Shown here in pieces: positions 33,529-45,230 of a stretch of DNA of 64,000 nucleotides. Position 1 is the first letter of the stretch. Every line of letters begins with the position of its first letter. The notes beneath the pieces were generated by a model. It searched no databases and was not told the origin of the DNA. It worked only from the letters and a program-made list of their open reading frames with translations. The stretch is from Datura wrightii. Its lineage: Eukaryota; Streptophyta; Magnoliopsida; Solanales; Solanaceae. The translations under genes and the position numbers were made by a program. The stretch spans positions 154,579,001-154,643,000 of the forward strand of contig JASDFA010000003.1 in assembly GCA_035772735.1 (NCBI GenBank), given 5' to 3'.

Positions 33529-36526
33529 TGTTACACCCTAAAAAAAATTTTAATAATTATTTGATGGTTATATGTCATATTAAGGGAATTATAGGTTGTA
33601 TGTTGTCCGTAGGTAAGGAAGGAAACATGTGCAAAGGGAAAAGCGAAGAGTATGTGAAGTTTGTAAATAAGGGTCAACTTTAAATGGACAAATCTCCAAA
33701 CATATAATGATTCAGAAGTCCCATAACCTATCAAATGAAAGGTATTTGAGTCTAGTTTACAGCAAAAAAAATCGATCATCAGTCGGAATTCGAAGTAAAA
33801 AGTTATGCTCATTTTTGGGCAGCACTGTCGGCTGGAAAAGCGCCTAGGCACGCAGGCGCCGAGACAGGCAGGTAGCAGGTGTGTGTGCGCGCGCGAGGGC
33901 ATGTTGCATAGGTGCCGCATGCGGGAACCACCCAGACCTTGGTCAGCCCGCCTATATGAATTAAAATTGTGCTAGAAAGCTCATTTCTACTCTGTTTTAG
34001 TTGATTTTTTTCAGAATTCAGAGAATTCAAAGCCCTATCACATGGTGAAAAGATATCCCAGGTAATAAACTTCACTCTTGTCTCTTTTGGGATTTGAAAA
34101 GAGAACCTTGCAAGAAATTCATGGCTTGTTGTTGTCTTGTGGTTGATTGTGGTGTTGCTGCGTTTTTAAATGATTCTAGACAGAGGAAAGAGTAGGAGTT
34201 TACTCCTACTTTAGCTAATAACATCTCCAAGAAAGGGTAAGTAATTCCCTTTTTGATTTCTTTGAGTTTATCAGGTTATAAATTGGAGAATGTTGTAGTA
34301 TTGTGTTGTTGTTTCTTTGTGTGTTTTTGCGGCATGTTGCTGCCCAATTTTTCCAGAACTTGGTGAAGTGAAGTTTTTGTTTGTTGTGTTTGTAAATTGG
34401 ACTTGGAAGGAGCCTTAAGGAGTAAGCTTGAAAGGAAGATTTTCGTCAAAATTAGAGTCGATGTGCCAAGTTGTGCAAAGGCGCACCTTTCCTTATTTTT
34501 CAAGCACGAAACTAAGTCATTGAAAGGATCAATATTCCTATGTTTTAAAATCATATTGATACATGTATTATCCTGTCCAAAGGGTTTGAAATACTTGGCA
34601 TAAAGCTTGAATCGTTAAGAATGGTTGAAGCGAACAAATGTGAAGCGAAAGGCATAATTTTTATACAATTGTTGTCGTAGTTGTAAATTAAGTCTGAAGT
34701 CCCCTTAACGTGGGCACCATAAGCTGGTCCTTTGCAGTATGTTGTATATGTGATGTTGCATATATGTTAAGATCTGGTCACTTTGTGAAATTGATAGAAA
34801 ATGCTAAGACGACGACACGTAATTGAACTTAAGCTAAGAAGATAACGCTAAGCTGATTGAGGGTAAACGAGCTTATTTAAATGACGTTTTAATAATATTT
34901 TTAATCCCTCATATATTTTTATATTTTAAAGTGCTTAAGGTAAAAAGTAGATTTTATATTTTCCCTCCTTAAAGCTAACAAGCGGAACGTAGAGAATAAG
35001 CTAAGTCGATAGATGTTAACGGGGAAAGTGTGACTAAGTTGTTAATCTTTTTGTGACATTATAAAAAGGGAAGATAAGAGTAAATGTTAGCCCTTTTAAG
35101 GTAATATGTGAGAAATATGCACTCTGCTCGTAATTTCTTTCTAGAACCATTGAACGACGTTAAAATATAAGCAAGACGAGTAACAGATAAAGTTGTCAAT
35201 TAGGTAAAGAGGTAAGTGCGTATAGGAATTTGATGGAATAATGAACACAAGGGTAAAGACTTGAGTGTAGAGTGAATAATGTTTGGCAAATAAGTTAAGA
35301 TGAATAAGGAAAGTAGAGCTAAATGTTGTTAAATTAGACGATACGGGTTACGATTGTGAACGAGTTAGGCAAACAGCTAGGAAGATTAACCATATTCTAA
35401 AGATGTTTAGTAAAAGAGTTATAAATTAAGTTGTTTATGTTTAGTATGTGTTATGTTGATGAATATCCAGTAAAGTGTTAACCTTCTACGAATTAATTAG
35501 AGTTGAACATCTGTAAAATAGTAACTTAAGTTGAGAAGCTCTCTGCTATACCACTAAACGATTATGTTAAGTTATCTATTCTAAGTGTTGAAATTATATA
35601 CCATGTCTGAAAAGGGTAATCCTAAGATCTTCTAAGTCTCTTATAATGATGTAAACTTTCTTAAGCTCCTCAGATAATTGCAAAAGTTATGTAAGTCAAT
35701 CCAGCATCGCCCAAATTACGTCTATATATCTTTATTTGCCTATAAGGCATCACTTAGAGAGTTACTCACGAGTTCCTAAGTTACAGAGCTCCAAGTCTCA
35801 GATCCCTAATTTATGTCTTCACGTCCCTAATTTATGTTGAAATGTGCTAGCTAATCTATGGAGTCTTAATATATATGATTTTCATGTTATAACATATAGT
35901 TGAATTCTTTCAGTTATATTAAAGTCATGTATCTATATTTTTAGTTCTTGTTAGAGTTGTCATTTGAACTTTCCTAAATTCAGAGGAGAGATTCTCCCAG
36001 GCACCAATATTCCTAATGTCTAAGTAAGTATAAGCACGGGCTATGATAATGATCAGTTAAGCTCAAAACTTTAAATACCAGGAAGTCTCCTGGAGGTCAC
36101 CCAATTAACTAAACATGAGTTATACATTATATAGAAGTCTTATATGTTGTATGTTTGTAGTTCAACTCTCAGCTCTATGTATATGTTAAGCGTTATGACA
36201 AAAACTCCAAGTTCCTAGTTATAATTTCCATGTTTCCCTACAAATAAATCAAATGAATTAACAAGTATATGTGCTCATCTACGTGATAAGTTTGGCAATG
36301 AAATTCCAATGTATAGTTGTCGATATGGGTAAAGGAACCACCTGGTGTACAGTATGTATTTGCAGTTCCCAGATGTTAAAGAATTGTATAGAAATGAGCT
36401 CTATGTGTTTATATCCAAGCAATATGTTAAATTGGTAGGATTATTTGTAGGACATTGTTTGTAAGCCTACAAAAGTTCTTATGTCGTCTAAACCTCTTGA
36501 AGGTCCATCGACTAATTGAGTCGACA

Positions 36527-36552
36527 TGTGTGTGTGTGTATATATATATATA
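36527..36552. repeat. (TG)n(TA)n microsatellite
   Basis: A TG run passes directly into a TA run inside Solo-2. Confidence 0.85.
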
Positions 36553-36746
36553 ATTTGACAGATTTACGTGATATATATGCATATTTTTTACCTTTACATG
36601 ATATGTTTGCTCACTTAAATTTATGTGTTATGAAATAGGCCTATTTCGGTCATAGATTTAACCTTTGTCATTTATATGTCATATGTGTTAAATTGACTCA
36701 ATATACGCCATATCAGCTTCATTTATGATTATGATTGAGAATTGTT

Positions 36747-37171
36747 ATTTTATTTTACCCCAGTGTGACACACCGGATGAAGATATTTTTATTTTACCCC
36801 GATATGGCATACCGGCTGGAGATATTTTTACTTTACCCTATTGTGGTACATCAGCTGGAGATATTTTTATTTTACCTCGGTGTGGTACATCGACTGGATA
36901 TATTTTTATTTTACCCCTTTGTGGTACATCAGCTGGAGATATTTTTATTTTACCCCGGTGTGGTACATTGGCTGGAGATATTTTTATTCTACCTCGGTGT
37001 GGTACACCGGCTGTAGATATTTTTATTTTACTCATGTGTGGTACATTGGCTAGAGATATTTTTATTTTACCCGGTGTTGTACATCGGCTGGAGATATTTT
37101 TATTCTACCTTGGTGTGGTACATCGGCTGGAGATATTTTTATTTTTTCTTGATATGGTACACTAGTTGGAC
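36747..37171 (+). repeat. 39-bp tandem repeat array in Solo-2
   Basis: About eleven units, each GATATTTTTATTTTACCCC followed by GGTGTGGTACATCGGCTGGA or close variants; one unit is 38 bp. Because 39 is a multiple of three, all frames can stay open over long stretches, giving spurious repetitive ORFs on both strands. The best units contain CCGGTGT-GGT-ACACCGG, a 7-bp stem with a 3-base loop. Confidence 0.93.
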
Positions 37172-37976
37172 GAACTTTATATATGGATTTATGGTTGGAT
37201 GGTCGATGGCATTATAATTATAGTTTCTTTCTTGTGCATTTCTTAATTGCATTTTCATCTCATTATAGAGTTATTATCTGGTCTCGGATTCCAGGTTGTT
37301 CTTATTCCTTATTCCTGGTTTAGTTATCTTGAGTTCACTTATGTTATGGTAATTTGTTATCAATTACAGGTTGTGGAGTTCCAGGTTATAACTATACTTT
37401 ATATGTTTGAGTGCTGAGTTAGTTATTAAAAGATTGTTATCTCATGTTTACAGTTTCAACCTTACATACCAGTACATTTCATACGTACTGATGTCCTTTT
37501 GCTTGGGGACCTATGTTCGTGATGCAGGTGTAGGTAGAGGTTAGGATTTCCAGTTGAGTAGTAGTTCATGAGATTAACGGATGTACTGGTATGCTCCTTT
37601 CTTCCTGGAGCTTGGGCTTAGTTATTTCAGCTTGAGTTTTGAGATGCAGTTATGGGTAGGGCGGAGCCATGTTCTGACCATCAGTCAGTTTACTCTTTAG
37701 AGGCTTTGTGGACTTAGTGTGTACAGTGCTATTCAGTTTGTGGCCTCGTCAGCTCATTGTTGCTTGGTTTAGCACACTAATTACCTTGGTTGAATTTCAA
37801 TTGTTTACCCCGTATTGTTGAGACCTAATGGGTCTAGTTTATACTTCAGTTGATTGTGACAGGTGGCCTGGATGGCCTAACTATTACAGTTACAGATGTC
37901 ATATAGCCGACTTCTCGATCAGTCATGAATCGAGTGCCAATTGCACCCTACCCTAGTTTTGGGGCGTGACAATACA

Positions 37977-39192
37977 ACACACGCTTGTCATAATCTTTTA
38001 ACAGTTCCAACCACCATCTCTAGCGCAAGTTTAGGTCCTTTTGGATGAACACATACTGAAGGCTCTTGTTATCTGTGAACACATCCACGTGAGCCCTGTA
38101 CAAGTAATGTCTCCATATTTTTAACGCGAACACCACTGCTGCCAACTCCAATTCATGAGTTGGATAATTCTTCTCATGAACTTAGAGCTGCCTGGAGGCA
38201 TAGGCTATCACCTTGCCATGCTGCATTAGAACGCAGCAAAGTCCAACTCTGGAGGCATCACAATATACAACAAGCCCTTCTGTTCCTTCTGGCAGGGTCA
38301 AAACTGGAGCAGTAGTGAGTCGAGTCTTCAACTCCTGAAAACTCTTCTCATGCTCATCTGACCACTGAAAGTTCACCTTCTTCTAGGTTAATTTCGTCAG
38401 AGAGGATGCTATGGAGGAGAAACCTTCAACAAACCATCAGTAATAGCCTGCTAAGCCCAAGAAACTCCTGATCTCGGTCAGAGAGGTGGGTCTGGGTCAA
38501 TCCTTTACTGCTGAAATTTTGTGAGGATCTACTTGTATCCCCTCACCTGATACCACATGACCCAAGAATGACACAGACTTTAACCAGAATTCACACTTGC
38601 TGAATTTAGCGAATAGCTAGTGATCTCTGAGAGTCTATAATGTTAATCTTAGGTGATTGGCATGCTCTTCCTCATTTCTAGTGTATACCAGAATGTCTCC
38701 AATAAATACGATGAAGAACATATCTAGGTACGGCTTGAAAACCCTATTCATTAGATCCATGAAGGCTGCTTGAGTGTTTGTTAACCCAAAGGACATCACC
38801 AAAAACTCATAGTGACCATACCGGGTTCTGAATGTTTTTTCGGTATGTCACTCTCTCTAACCATTAATTGATGGTACCCCGACCTAAGTTCGATCTTGGA
38901 AAAGCAACTGGCTCCCTGAAGTTGGTCAAATAGATCATCAGTCCTAGGCGAAGGGTACCTATTCTTAACTGTGACCTTGTTCAGTTGACGGTAATCTATG
39001 CACATTCTAAGGGTACCGTCTTTCTTGCGCACGAATAGCACAGGAGCACCCCAGGGAGAGATGTTGGGTCTGATAAAACCTTGTCAAGAAGATCTTTTAG
39101 CTGCTCCTTCAACTCCTTAAGTTCAGCTGGAGGCATTTTGTAAGGAGGGATGGAGATGGGATGAGTATCTAGGTGGAGATCTACTCCGAAGT
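37977..39192 (-). pseudogene. Gyp-3 reverse transcriptase and RNase H
   Basis: RNase H lies at the left: EGLVVYCDASRVGLCCVLMQHG and VIAYASRQL (38182-38376), then DNKSLQYVF-type sequence near 38050. RT lies to the right: KKDGTLRMCIDYRQLNK and FSKIELRSGYHQLMV (38796-39041), with PPYKMPPAELKELKEQL near 39130. The catalytic motif near 38690-38720 reads FIGDILVYT, so the first Asp of the usual DD is Gly. A one-base loss near 39078 shifts the frame in GFIRP, and another lesion lies near 39210. Not functional. Confidence 0.88.
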
Positions 39193-39744
39193 CTATTTTC
39201 CATTCAGGGGAACTCCGAGAAGATCCTCAGGAAATACATCTGAGAACTCACTGATAACTGGAACTGACTGAATGGTTGGGGTCTCGGAGTTGGAATCCTT
39301 GACCCAAACTAGATGATATAGACATCCTTTGAAAATGAGTTTCTGGGCCTTGAGGTAGGAAATAAACCTACCCTTAGGAGCTGAGCTGCTACCCGACCAT
39401 TCTAAAACTGGCTCATTAGGAAACTGGTATTTGACAACTCTAGTTCTGTAATCGACTGTGGCATAGAAAGAGTGTAACCAATCCATGCCGAGAATAAGGT
39501 CGAAGTCGACCATGTCTAGCTCTACAAGATCAGCTTGTATGACTTTACTCAAGACTGAGATTGGGCAGTTTCTATACATCCGCCTGGCTCTAACTGACTC
39601 GCCTACTGGGGTGGAGACTAATAAGGGTTCTGATAGGACCTCTAGCCTGATGCTGAACTGAAGTGCTACATATGGAGTTACAAACAAAAGGGTAGCTCCT
39701 GGATCTAGGAGGGCATATACGTCTAGGTGGAAGAGACGTAGCAT
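39193..39744 (-). pseudogene. Gyp-3 aspartic protease with intact active site
   Basis: 184 open codons. LDVYALLDPGATLLFVTPYV keeps the catalytic Asp-Pro-Gly-Ala-Thr, the only gypsy protease in this window that does so cleanly. Then LLVSTPVGESVRARR, the MVDFDLILGMDWLHSFY block, and the linker to RT (YLKAQKLIFKGCLYHLVWV, FPEDLLGVP). The end at 39193 is a frameshift artefact; the polyprotein originally continued into RT. Confidence 0.9.
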
Positions 39745-40949
39745 ACCAGTAACTACGTCAAGTAAGCTTTCCTGATCCTGACGAGAAGAGAGAGCATAAA
39801 AATGATTTTGGCGTTGACCGCCATTTGTACCTGATGGGTTGGCTTGCTGAGTTGGTCAGCCTACTAGAGCTGTTGGGGTAGTGGATTGTGATCTTCCTCG
39901 CCCTTTTGACGGACATTCTTTGATTCGATTCCTGAGCTGTCCACAACTGAAATAGCCTTCCCTACCCTATAGACACTCTCCAGGATGATTTTTGCCGTAC
40001 ATGGGGCACACTGGATACCTGTTCCCTGAATTGTGGGCTTGAGACTGAGTGCCTGATGACCCACCCCTCCAATCCTGGAGGGATCGAAAGGTTGGGGCGC
40101 TGGCTGAGCTAGGTGTTGGGGCCCTATGTTGCTGCTGCTGCTGTAGGCGGCTACTATCACCAGATCTCTAGTGGCAAATATATGAGTGGCCTGTTCTTGC
40201 TCGCTTGTTCTTTCGCTCCATATCTTTTAGATTCTCGGCCTCAATCTATTAAGCGTAAACAATTAGGATGGACAAATCCATGTCCTTGATCAGCATCGCA
40301 GTCCTGCACTCCTTAAGGACCAGATTAGATACTCCATTGATGAACTTTAGCATGCGAGCCCTTGGCTTGGCCACCATCTCTAGAGCATTCTTTGATAATC
40401 TGGTGAACTCCAAAGAATACTCCTCCGCTATCCGGTTGCCCTGCCGTAGGTTCATAAAACTCTGCCATCTTAGCCTCCCTCAGCTTTCGGGGAAAGAACC
40501 TATCCAGAAAAGTTGTATGAAACTCCTCCCACTCAACCAGTCCTGCTTCTGCTGACCTCCCCTCCTTCCACTATTCTTACCAAACCTGGGCTACCCTTTT
40601 TAGCTGGTAGGCAGCCAGGTCCTCACTCTCGGAGGAGCTGAGACCCATGATCTGGGTGATCTTTCTGATCTCGTCTACAAAGCCTTGTGGGTCCTCTCAC
40701 CTTTATTCCGTGAAAGTCTGTAGGGTTCATCTGGGTGAAATCTCCCACCCAAGAAGCAGCTGTAGAGACATTTGTGGATACTGGAACCACCTGCTGGTTC
40801 ACTTGGTTGGTGACAGCCTGGGCAAGCAATTGAATGGCCACCCTGAATTCTGCATTAGATATGAAATCGTCCCGAGGAGATGCCGGAGCTAGTGGGGCAG
40901 GTTTGTTGGCATTTCCGGCCCTTCGTCCATTTCCACTTTGAGGAGGCAT
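39745..40949 (-). pseudogene. Gyp-3 gag
   Basis: Starts MPPQSGNGRRAGNANKP (ATG at 40947-40949), which defines the family start. It continues with ISNAEFRVAIQLLAQAVTNQ and WVGDFTQMNPTDFHG, then shifts frame near 40700. Later capsid sequence appears at 40249-40455 (NLRQGNRIAEEYSLEFTRL, MVAKPRARMLKFINGVS). The zinc knuckle (39913-39954) reads YFSCGQLRNRIKEC: the first Cys is Tyr and the His is Asn. The end joins protease near 39750. Confidence 0.86.
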
Positions 40950-41155
40950 TGCTCACTGAAAAGGAAATAGGACAAGATTTAGAAAGACGCCTTTGGAATT
41001 GTACTTTAACACATAATAAAGAGCATGAACAAAAGGGGAATTTTCCTAATAGCATCTTGTAGCCTCCTCATCATAAGTGTGGCGCTCTTCACACCCACGA
41101 AAAGGACTCTACTTGATGCGGCTTTCAGACTTTTCAAGGATATTCTAAACCTAGT

Positions 41156-41167
41156 GCTCTGATACCA
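41156..41167 (-). other. Gyp-3 primer-binding site (initiator Met tRNA)
   Basis: TGGTATCAGAGC on the minus strand, four bases inside the 5' LTR. The leader 40950-41155 has no recognised gene. Confidence 0.9.
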
Positions 41168-41171
41168 AGTT

Positions 41172-43630
41172 TGTCACGCCCCGAGCCTACACCCTGGACG
41201 CAACACAGTACTTGAAGCCACAAGTGACCCCAAGACAACCCCTGGTCTATCATACACAAGCATTCTAAGTAAACATGCACAATGGAACTTTTAATTAACC
41301 ACATTAACTAGTTTAAGAAAATTAAAAAAACTAAAAGTAATGAAGAAAGTGACATTTTCTGAAATACATCTCTGAAAACAAGTCTGGTCTGAAAGTCATC
41401 TACTAAGGAGTTACTGGGAAAAGCCCCCAGCTAACTCTAAGTCTATAGAAAATCATAACTCAACTGAAGAAAATAAACAAGGCCCTCGAGATGAGGACTC
41501 ACACTTCGGCTGCTGAGGTAGAGGCTCTGAAACTGCAGTGATTATCTGAGCTGGATCTGAGAACCTGCAGCTGTATCATGAAATGATACGGCATAAAACT
41601 ATACGTTAGTACTGTGAATGTACTGAGTAAGTGAGAGAAACATAAATAACATGACAGAACTGGTAACTGAATTGATACGACATGAAATGACCAATTGAAA
41701 TGCTGAATACTGATACAACTGATAATAAACTGATATGGTCAAAAGTGACCCTGGCTGATGGTTATAAACATGTCCTAAGTCTGAAATACTAAGTTTGTAA
41801 TACTACACTGAACTAATCTGGACTGAAGAATCTGAGAGAAAAATGTACTAACTAGTAGGCTATAACCGACATATAGCCACGCGAGCTAGACGTGGAGTCT
41901 GATGTACACCCCCACCGGTAGGACCCAATATACCTTTCCAGGGTATTAAGGCATGGACTGCAAGAATCACTTTCAAAGGGGCCATGAAGCCAAGTAAATA
42001 TATATAACTTATGGTGGAACCGTAGTTCTGGAATCTGGGTGCGCTGGAACCCCGGCCCTTTCGGTGCTAAGTCATACTCCCACTGGATAATCCTATTACT
42101 TCTACTACGGACAAGCGGATAGCTCGATACTGGGGCCCAAGACTATATTGACCCAAGGATACTGTCAGATATTTCCTTAAGCGTCTTATAGGACCAGATT
42201 TGAAAACTAAGTTCTAAGACTGGTAAGAGCTGCTTATCTTGAAGCGTCGTAACCGTCTTAAGAACAACTAATAACTGAACTAGGGTCCGGGGGCTAGTCA
42301 GAGCTATAATTGGAATGTCATGACCGCCTAATGGACCAATTAACTATAATCTAAGTTTGAGTCTGATAACTGAGAGACACCATTGATACCTCGAGAAGAG
42401 ACCATAGTCAAACTAATCAGCTGACCTTTCTGACTAACATTGAAATATTCTAGTACTGTGACTGCAACGGAACAGGCAATTCCAAGAAAATACATAGTAT
42501 ATAGACTTTCTGACTGAATTTGAATATCATACAAGTATTTTAGTTTTTAACACATACAAGCATTATAAAATCCCCTAACTCTGAAAGATGCAACCAATTC
42601 TCAAGAATTCAAAGCCTAAGAAGGAGTCTAATTTCTGACATTTCAACAGTTAGGGATGAATTTCTAAAGTTGGTGGAACAAGCATCATTTTTATTAACAG
42701 CTGGTGGAAAAGATAGCTACAATTAACATAAGACCAGATTCTACATTAATTAATCCAGGAACAGCAACAATATCTTAAATTTCGTAAGTTCAGAGCTAGG
42801 ACTGAAAGTTAACTGAGAGAGAGTTTCTAGGGGACGCAAGGGGAGAACAATCTCCTTGCTCAATTCCCACATACCTATAGAAGAGAATCTGATAAAAATC
42901 TTGAAGAAAGACTGAGAAGATGAACGTTTTCCCTAGCTTCTGCTCTGAACTCCTGACTGTTTCTATGCTCTGGTTTTTGAGAGGATGAGTGAAGGAGGAA
43001 GGGGAATTGTCGTTCTATCCCTTTTTACTACCTCCCAATACCCCAAAATGACAAGGTTTGAGAATCAAAAAGCTGGGAAAGTACTAAAATACCCTGACAG
43101 AAAGAACTGAAAACTGCCCGACACTAAACAACAGACCTCGGAATGGGTCGTTGGTAGGAATGATAGACCATTTAATCTGGTCATGGTTTCTAGGTTCAGA
43201 AACAAGGTTTACTGGAGGTGTCCCACTGTTAGGTACAACATTCCATTGGAAGCAACAATGGGCCGTTGATACCCCCCATAGGAACTGGTAAGAAAACTAG
43301 CAGGGGGACGACGAGTGGTAACAACGTCTCGTTGGTAGTACCAACGGGCTGTAGTTCCCTCTCGTTGCCTCAGGGAGAGGTCCGATAATCCTCTGAACTT
43401 GGGATTCAACGGACGATAGGATGACTCATTGTTAGGAACAACGAGTCATCCTATGTCTCCTTGTTTCCCCTCAAAGGAATGCTGCTACTAACCACAACCA
43501 CTTACAACCATCCGTTGGTTCTACCAATGGTCCGTTGTGGGGGTCGTCTGAGACAGAAAAAATTTCTGCTTTTCCTATGGTTTTTCATGCAACATTTGAA
43601 TTTGGTCTAGGAAAGTTTTGGGGTGTTTCA
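41172..43630 (-). repeat. Gyp-3 5' LTR
   Basis: TGTCACGCCCC to GGTGTTTCA (ACA changed to TCA). Collinear with 29232-31673, including the AACGG-CCGTTG cluster near 43145-43550. Confidence 0.92.
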
Positions 43631-45156
43631 ATGTGCACATCATTAGACCTGCTCACGAAGGATATCATGGGCGCAGGAGCCAGAAATGTTAATGCAGTGG
43701 GGACATAGGGACAGGAGCCAAGGCCTGAGCACTCAAATTTTGAGGAGGAGACAAACTTCTTGGAAAACCAGGTGGTAGGTTTTCGAGTCAATGCCCAAGG
43801 GTTTGGGAAAGACACTTGGTGCTTAGGTTTTGAAAACCAAGGTTAGAACCAATATAGAGACAATTACAATCAGAATGGCTACAGAGATAGAAGCTGAGGT
43901 CATGAGCGAGAAGGAGAATGGAGAAGGAATGACAGTTACCGCAATGATCGAGCAGGATTATACGTGCCTCTGAATTCACGTGAAAAGGAAGCTGGACAGT
44001 CAAAGTTGGAGAGCATGATGGCTGAGATGATAAAGAAGTTTAGATCCACAGATAATCAGCTGAAAGATATCTATAGAGATAAATCTATCATGGGTCAGAG
44101 AGTTGAGTCACATGCTACAGCAATCAAGCAGATTGAACAACAACTGGGGGAATTGTCAACATCCATGAACCCTAGGAAAAAGAGTACACTACATAGAAAC
44201 ACAGTCCAAAATTGAAGAATGATGGTCACTGCATGGCTTTGATAACTAGGAGTTAAAAGACCAAAGTTGATCCCCTTCTGCCGATTGTAGTTCAGCTTCA
44301 AAGGAAGAAAGAAAGCATAATTAATGATGAGGAAGAGGTTGTTGAGAATGAGCATGATGAGGATGCTGAGTTGACTGAGGCTCCAGTTGTTGAGAACGGG
44401 CCTAAGGCTAAACAAGAAGAGAAGCAAAGAGACACAAAAATTTATAAGGCTATTTCACGACCACTGCCACCGTTCCCTCAAAGAATGAAGAAGAAGGGGA
44501 GAATGGTAAGTTTCAAAAAATTCCCATCAATGCTAAAGCAATTATCTATAAATATACCATTGGTCGAAGCATTGGAACAGATGTAGGGATACACCAAGTT
44601 TATGAAGGACCTTGTTACTAAGAAGAGGTCTGTGAGCTATGAGCATGTGGATAACATGCATCATTGTAGTGTTATAGCCTCATAGGTCCTTTCCCAGAAG
44701 AAGAAGGATCCAGGTGCCTTCACCATTTCATGTATAATTGGTGATGAGTTCGCGAGGGCACTCTGCAACTTGAAAGCAAGCATCAATCTAATACCGTTAG
44801 CTATCCTTAAGCAGCTGGACTTAGGAGCGCCCACACCGACTACTATGTGGCTTCTGATGGCTGATCAAACTGTGAATAAGCCTGTGGGAATCCTGTTTGA
44901 TGTGCTTGTTAAAGTGGACAGATTCATATTCCCAATGGACTTTATGATCCTTGATTGGGAGGTTGATTTCGAGGTCCCCATCATTTTGGGGCAACCATTT
45001 CTTGCCACTGGGAGAGCTTTAGTAGATGTGGAGGTTGGCCAGTTAAAATTCAGAATCAACAAAGAAGAGGTCACCTTCAATATCTGCCGGTCAATCAAGC
45101 AACCAAAGGAGTACAGAGTGATCTCAGCAATCGAAAGATGGATCCGAGTTCATTGA
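43631..45156 (+). pseudogene. Ath-1 gag C-terminus and protease
   Basis: Gag resumes with CTSLDLLTKDIMGAGARNVNA and the EETNFLENQVVGFRVN block, then LNSREKEAGQSKLESMMAEM and ATAIKQIEQQLGELSTSMNP (43964-44215). An acidic linker follows (44220-44450), then ISRPLPPFPQRMKKK and the protease (44770-45156: NLIPLAILKQLDLGAPTPT, FIFPMDFMILDWEVDFEVP, IILGQPFLATGRALVDVEVG). The active site reads ALCNLKASINL; relatives have CDLGAS, so Asp is Asn (44767-44769) and Gly is Lys. Stops occur near 43708, 44216, 44586 and 44683. The sequence then leaves protease without any RT. Confidence 0.87.
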
Positions 45157-45212
45157 CGAAGTCTGAGTAATCAAGAGACTTACGTCGTGCAGCAGAGTTA
45201 AATCAGGCATTG

Positions 45213-45230
45213 TATGGGAGGAAACCTATG
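45213..45230 (+). other. Candidate hairpin in the shared 3' motif (Ath-1 copy)
   Basis: TATGGG-AGGAAA-CCTATG can pair over six positions, two of them wobble. Equivalent hairpins are at 54312-54329 and 58163-58180 in Ath-2. Confidence 0.55.

Larger units (their letters stand above)
33529..37971 (+). mobile_element. Solo-2: 4.4-kb solo LTR nested in Gyp-3 RNase H
   Basis: Starts TGTTACACCC, ends GGGGCGTGACA, and is bounded by a perfect ATACA duplication. It holds no gag or pol sequence, no primer site and no second copy of its own ends, so it is best read as a solo LTR left after recombination between two long LTRs. The ends match the LTR ends of the chromovirus-type elements here, read on the opposite strand, so Solo-2 points to the plus strand. 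It includes a TG/TA microsatellite and a 39-bp tandem array. Open frames at 33531-34075 and 34276-34603 resemble nothing I know. An unusual non-autonomous element is the alternative. Confidence 0.82.
29232..43630 (-). mobile_element. Gyp-3: chromodomain Ty3/gypsy element nested in Ath-1 gag, split by Solo-2
   Basis: LTRs 29232-31673 and 41172-43630 (2.44 and 2.46 kb), primer site 41156-41167, polypurine tract 31674-31690. Full minus-strand order: gag, protease, RT, RNase H, integrase, chromodomain. About 10 kb without Solo-2. Flanks ATGCA (29227-29231) and ATGTG (43631-43635) differ by two transitions. The gag reading frame of Ath-1 joins correctly if ATGTG was the duplicated target, which supports these ends. 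Confidence 0.92.

Noticed and set aside
33531..34603. ORFs of 88-129 codons inside Solo-2
   Set aside because: No recognisable motif, low-complexity stretches, and lying in an LTR; most likely chance.
36725..37165. Repetitive 146-codon plus-strand ORF and overlapping frames, including the minus strand
   Set aside because: All are by-products of a 39-bp tandem repeat; no start context, no domain, and several frames are equally open.
36747..37171. CRISPR-like array
   Set aside because: Units are contiguous with no unique spacers, and the window is a plant genome.
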